From the NCBI GenBank assembly GCA_038134485.1, contig JAYPVG010000004.1, forward strand, positions 82,401 to 146,400: a stretch of 64,000 nt of DNA, given 5' to 3'. The translations under genes and the position numbers were made by a program. A model generated the notes under the pieces. The model was not told where the DNA came from and did no database searches. It was given only the letters and a program-made list of their open reading frames with translations. This document shows positions 60,835-64,000 of the stretch, in pieces (position 1 is the stretch's first letter; each line of letters opens with the position of its first letter). The stretch is from NORP240 sp038134485 (GTDB lineage Bacteria > Pseudomonadota > Gammaproteobacteria > Pseudomonadales > Pseudohongiellaceae).

Positions 60835-60885
60835 GCCGATGCCGCAACAAAGCCTGGATTGGCAAAATGAACGGCACGGCGGCTT

Positions 60886-60916
60886 ATTGTAGCGGTTTTA
60901 TTACCGGAGCAGTCAA
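60886..60916 (-). promoter_or_regulatory. Candidate arsM promoter with 19-base spacer
   Basis: On the minus strand TTGACT (60911-60916) and TACAAT (60886-60891) are separated by 19 bases, a length typical of MerR-type controlled promoters. The spacer contains a 4-bp dyad CGGT-6-ACCG. The transcription start would fall about 45 bases before the arsM start. Confidence 0.4.
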
Positions 60917-60938
60917 TGGTCCTTATGCCGGCCGGATA

Positions 60939-60955
60939 GTTGCTGTACAAGCAAC
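60939..60955. promoter_or_regulatory. Inverted repeat in the arsM upstream region
   Basis: GTTGCT and AGCAAC flank a 5-base centre GTACA, forming a perfect 6-bp dyad just upstream of the predicted arsM -35 box and about 90 bases before the divergent small gene. It is a possible operator shared by the two directions. Confidence 0.35.
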
Positions 60956-61043
60956 GTCATTGAAAAACCGGTCGATCAAAGGTAGCGTAACAATCACCGT
61001 ACATCTCTATATGATTAGCAGAATCTCAGGAATCAAATCAGCC

Positions 61044-61370
61044 ATGAAATCCCTTCCCTATCGAGCTACTACCGGCACGGGCGACCAGTTTGACATTCAG
61101 TTCATGTTGCACCCTGATACTGACAGCGTTGTGCGCGTCAATCAGATCATTAGCCTGGTTCTGGAAGCGATCAATCGCGATGTCACCAGCATGGGAGAAA
61201 CCAGTAACGGCGATGTACTGCAGGCTCTGGCAATGGCTCTGGCGATTCGAGCCAGAATGATTCATGCGCCCCATGAAGCAGTTGCGGATCTCACCCGGAA
61301 CCTGGTCCAATCCGCGCTGGATGCGGTGGCTGATGCGGAGAGAAAGAGTCCGCTCATTGGTCACGCCTGA
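61044..61370 (+). CDS. Small hypothetical protein beside arsM
   Basis: A 108-residue soluble protein not matched to a known family. It has an N-terminal beta-like part (TGDQFDIQFMLHPDTDSV), a helical middle (VNQIISLVLEAINRDV), and a C-terminal helical stretch (LQALAMALAIRARMIHAPHE). The ATG at 61044 is chosen because the upstream part of the longer frame (from 60867) reads as promoter-like sequence; AGGA lies 12 bases before it. An alternative is ATG 61011. It is divergent from arsM. The antisense frame over the same bases is considered a shadow. Confidence 0.55.
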   Translation: MKSLPYRATTGTGDQFDIQFMLHPDTDSVVRVNQIISLVLEAINRDVTSMGETSNGDVLQALAMALAIRARMIHAPHEAVADLTRNLVQSALDAVADAERKSPLIGHA

Positions 61371-61521
61371 GACACCCACAATCATCCGCGACACCTCGAC
61401 GGCAATGAGTGAGTTGGGGGACTGTACAATCAGATCGGGCTGTGGGGAAAAATCCACGCGAACCCCCTGGTCCGCGTGGCAAGAGTCAGCAAGCTGACGC
61501 ACTAATCATCGATTCGGCAGA

Positions 61522-62064
61522 CTAGTTGCCGGATCCTCGCAAGGCTCTTCCGCCCGGGCGCATGGGCCGCATGGGGCGATTGCCCATGCGTTCCCGCATG
61601 GCCTGTCGCTGTTCCTCAGACATGTTCTGAAAACGCTCCTGCATCTGCGCGCGCCGCGCCTCTCTCTCTTCAGGAGTCATGTTTTCAAGTTGCTCGCGTC
61701 GCTGGTCCATAACTTCACGTCGCTGCTCATCCATTTCGCGACGCCTTTCGCGCAGAGCCTGCCGTTCCTCTTCGGAAAGGTTGGCAATTTCTTCCCGGCG
61801 CTGCTGACCCTGCTGGCGCCGCTCCTCCATCCGGGCCCTGGCGGCGGCCTGTCGCTCAGCAATTTCTGCGTCGCTGAGATTGTCAAACTCCTGACGCCGT
61901 TCTTCGATACGCTGTTGACGCTGCTCTCGTATTTCCTGCCGTCTTTCCTGACGCTCGGATATCTGCTGATTCGCTGAATCATCCTGAGCGCTTACGGCGG
62001 GTGCAAAGCCGGTAACGGCGACTGCCATTGCCAACGAAGATGCGATTCCAATTAAACCCTTCAT
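61522..62064 (-). CDS. Exported Arg/Gln/Glu-rich coiled-coil protein
   Basis: A 180-residue exported protein: signal peptide (GIASSLAMAVAVTGFAPAVS, cut after AQ), then about 120 residues of almost uninterrupted charged helix. NLSDAEIAERQ, NLSEEERQALRERR, NMTPEEREARRAQM and NMSEEQRQAMRERM occur as a degenerate repeat of about 25-40 residues. A Pro/Met/Arg tail (MGNRPMRPMRPGGRALRG) ends it. The repeat recalls the LTxEQ-type helices of periplasmic Spy/CpxP and DUF3106 proteins, but it is far richer in Arg. It could be a periplasmic chaperone or metal-responsive protein. It lies 125 bases downstream of the RND permease gene. Confidence 0.8.
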   Translation of the reverse strand: MKGLIGIASSLAMAVAVTGFAPAVSAQDDSANQQISERQERRQEIREQRQQRIEERRQEFDNLSDAEIAERQAAARARMEERRQQGQQRREEIANLSEEERQALRERRREMDEQRREVMDQRREQLENMTPEEREARRAQMQERFQNMSEEQRQAMRERMGNRPMRPMRPGGRALRGSGN

Positions 62065-62189
62065 ACGTGACCTCCCCAGTCAAAATAACATCCGTGATAA
62101 TTACCTTCCTGCTGGTTAATAACGCGGAAGCCCTCATCTGGTTTACAACGCACCCGATTACCGCTGCGACCCGCGTTGCCTGCGTACCA

Positions 62190-64000
62190 TTAATCCTGGT
62201 AAATCAGCTCGGCAGCCCCTTCCTCCGCCTCATACGCTCCCTTCTCGTCACCGTAGCCTAACAGGTCATGAAGTATCAGATACAGCGACGGCACCAGAAA
62301 CAGCGTGATCAGGGTGGCAAACAGAACCCCCCAGGCGAGGGATATGGCCATGGGTACGATAAAGAAAGTTGCCGGATTAGCGGTAATCATTAACGGTACC
62401 AGTCCAAAAAATGTTGTCGCCGAGGTGAGAAATATGGGCCTGAAGCGCATGATTCCCGCCGAAGTTACCGCCTGTTCTATTTCATAGCCTCTGGCTCGAA
62501 GCCGATTGATATTGACAACCAGCACCAAGCTGGCGTTCACCACGACTCCGGACAGCGCGATGATGCCCAGAAGTGAGAAAAAGACCAGATCAGCCCGCAT
62601 GATGAAGTGTCCCAGAATTGCACCAATGGCGCCGAACGGGATGACACTCATGATGATCAGAGGCTGAGTGTAGGATTTGAGCGGAATTGCCAGCAACGCA
62701 AAAATAATAATCATCGCCAATGGAAAGGTGGAAAAAAGTTCCGACATGGAACGCATTTGTTGCTCCCCCTCTCCTCCCAGAACCATTTCCACGTTCAGGT
62801 TGCGTTCCCAGTCATCCCGATACTTGGCGATGATTTCCCGGCGAATTTCATCGGGAGCGACTACCGCCCGGTCTACATCGGCCCGCACGGTAATTATCCG
62901 TTTTCCATTCTGGCGATTAATACTGGAATAGCCGTTCCCGAGAGAGAAATCGGCAACACTCGAAAACGGTACTTCGGCACCAACACCGGTGCGGATCATC
63001 AGGTCCTCCAGGTTGGCGAGTGATTTTCTCTCTGCCTCGGGGTAGCGCACCATCACCCGGATATCGTCAGTACCTCGCTGTATGCGCTGTGCTTCGGCTC
63101 CGTAAAATGCCTGCCGTACCTGAGTAGCTACTTCGTTATTAGTCAGGCCGAGATTCTTACCCGCATCGTTTACCTGGATCACGGCCTCCTGCTTGCCAGC
63201 TCTGAACGAGTCGGTTATATCAAATATTCCCGGATAGCGGGCCAGTTCGGCACGGAGTTCTGTTGAAGCAATCTGCAGATTCTGTTCGTTACGCCCTTCC
63301 AGACGGAAATTGATCGCCTCGCCAGCCGAGAACACATCAGAGACAAAGGTCAGTTCCAGCGCATCGGGAATCTCGCCAACTTTATCTCGCCATCGGTCAC
63401 GAATCACTTCCGAGCTGAGTTCTCCCCGGTCAAAGAACGGCGTCAGGTTCATTACCACTTCAGCAATATGGCTACCGCCCGGTCCGCTTCCATCGCTTGG
63501 AGGACCCCCGCGCGCGGCCCGCTGACCAATGACGGTCAGTATGTTGTCGACCACACGTTCGGTCGTGGCTGGCGCCTTGCCTGATGCCTTGAGGGCCACG
63601 AGTTCCTCGTCGAGCTCTCTCGACAATTCCATCGCAGCCTGCTCGAGCTTGCCCGCGGCGTCTTCAGTGATGGCGACGGCAACACCTTCAGGCATCTGGA
63701 TGCTTCCGTAAATAACGTCCCCTTCCACTCCCGGCATAAACTGGAAGATAACCCGACCGCTCATCATGAGCGCGACGGTGAGAATAATGACTCCGGTCGC
63801 AGTAGCCCAGGTCGCATAGCGGTAGTTGAGGACCTTGACCAGGGCATCGCGATAGGTGTGCTTGGCAAACCTTTCCATGCTGCTGGCGATACTGCCCTGA
63901 AAGCGGCGCCAGAACTCTACCAGCAGAGTACCCTCGCCAAGGTACCCTGACGTTTTACGATGGGCCAGATGCCCGGGCAGGATTAATTGAGATTCAATAA
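62190..64000 (-). CDS. RND-family efflux permease, N-terminal part cut by window edge
   Basis: The last 603 or so residues of an RND (AcrB/CzcA-like) inner membrane transporter. The frame is open from the window end. Visible parts are the loop before the second half (PGHLAHRKTSGYLGEG), a membrane helix (ATGVIILTVALMMSGRVIF), and the periplasmic porter and docking domains (EGVAVAITEDAAGKLEQAAM). The C-terminal bundle has SLLGIIALSGVVVNASLVLV, RFRPIFLTSATTFFGLVPLM and PSLYLILHDLLG. The GVVVNASLVLV region is that of hydrophobe/amphiphile exporters, not of heavy-metal pumps. The partner adaptor gene is probably upstream, beyond the window. Confidence 0.93.
   Translation of the reverse strand, partial: IESQLILPGHLAHRKTSGYLGEGTLLVEFWRRFQGSIASSMERFAKHTYRDALVKVLNYRYATWATATGVIILTVALMMSGRVIFQFMPGVEGDVIYGSIQMPEGVAVAITEDAAGKLEQAAMELSRELDEELVALKASGKAPATTERVVDNILTVIGQRAARGGPPSDGSGPGGSHIAEVVMNLTPFFDRGELSSEVIRDRWRDKVGEIPDALELTFVSDVFSAGEAINFRLEGRNEQNLQIASTELRAELARYPGIFDITDSFRAGKQEAVIQVNDAGKNLGLTNNEVATQVRQAFYGAEAQRIQRGTDDIRVMVRYPEAERKSLANLEDLMIRTGVGAEVPFSSVADFSLGNGYSSINRQNGKRIITVRADVDRAVVAPDEIRREIIAKYRDDWERNLNVEMVLGGEGEQQMRSMSELFSTFPLAMIIIFALLAIPLKSYTQPLIIMSVIPFGAIGAILGHFIMRADLVFFSLLGIIALSGVVVNASLVLVVNINRLRARGYEIEQAVTSAGIMRFRPIFLTSATTFFGLVPLMITANPATFFIVPMAISLAWGVLFATLITLFLVPSLYLILHDLLGYGDEKGAYEAEEGAAELIYQD

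Noticed and set aside
61038..61502. 154-residue minus-strand frame opposite the small gene beside arsM
   Set aside because: No ribosome site and lower coding character; the plus-strand reading has a plausible start and helical composition.
1..64000. CRISPR arrays, insertion sequences, prophage or integron structures
   Set aside because: No regularly spaced repeats, transposase, integrase or phage gene was seen anywhere in the window.

Overview
The window is 64 kb of a gammaproteobacterial chromosome (GC rich, no plasmid, phage or insertion-sequence genes seen). The placement rests on gene content and order: rng-maf-mreD-mreC-mreB, gatCAB, hemA-prfA-prmC-moeB, and a TPR lipoprotein-lolB-ispE-tRNA-Gln-prs-rplY-pth-ychF series, all typical of Gammaproteobacteria. 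The many secreted, TonB-linked and uncharacterised periplasmic proteins suggest a free-living, probably aquatic, heterotroph. I cannot name a genus from sequence alone.

Layout. 1-12 kb: accessory block with a LysE-type exporter, a TonB-dependent receptor and a run of minus-strand exported proteins (cyclase-family hydrolase, SMP-30 lactonase-like propeller, NHL propeller, DUF1080 lipoprotein, lipoprotein aminopeptidase, YjbQ, glutaminyl cyclase), broken by a HAD phosphatase and an MFS exporter on the plus strand. 12-14.4 kb: HinT-type HIT protein, then two tandem paralogous membrane proteins with cytoplasmic coiled coils and C-terminal Cys2-Cys2 modules. 14.4-20 kb: mtnA with a fused class II aldolase/short-chain dehydrogenase, an orphan ExbD, a TetR regulator and a DUF445 protein. 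20-30 kb: nitrilase-type amidase, YhdP, RNase G, Maf and MreDCB, all on the minus strand. 30-46.5 kb: core translation, haem, cofactor and envelope genes plus two tRNAs.

46.5-64 kb: a second accessory region. It holds a large membrane protein, a penicillin-acylase-family hydrolase with a DUF6152 protein and two related secreted proteins, a DUF6282 metal hydrolase, an M20 peptidase, HtpX, an ADP-ribosylglycohydrolase-like protein, TerC, an ArsM-type methyltransferase paired with a radical SAM enzyme, a charged coiled-coil secreted protein, and an RND permease cut by the window end.

The most promising leads for undescribed biology are: the ArsM/radical SAM pair, whose radical SAM partner does not look like classical ArsS; the MtnA plus aldolase-dehydrogenase pair, which points to an aldolase-type methylthioribose salvage route; the tandem sensor-like membrane proteins, with a control region rich in palindromes and tandem repeats; and the penicillin acylase/DUF6152 secreted cluster.
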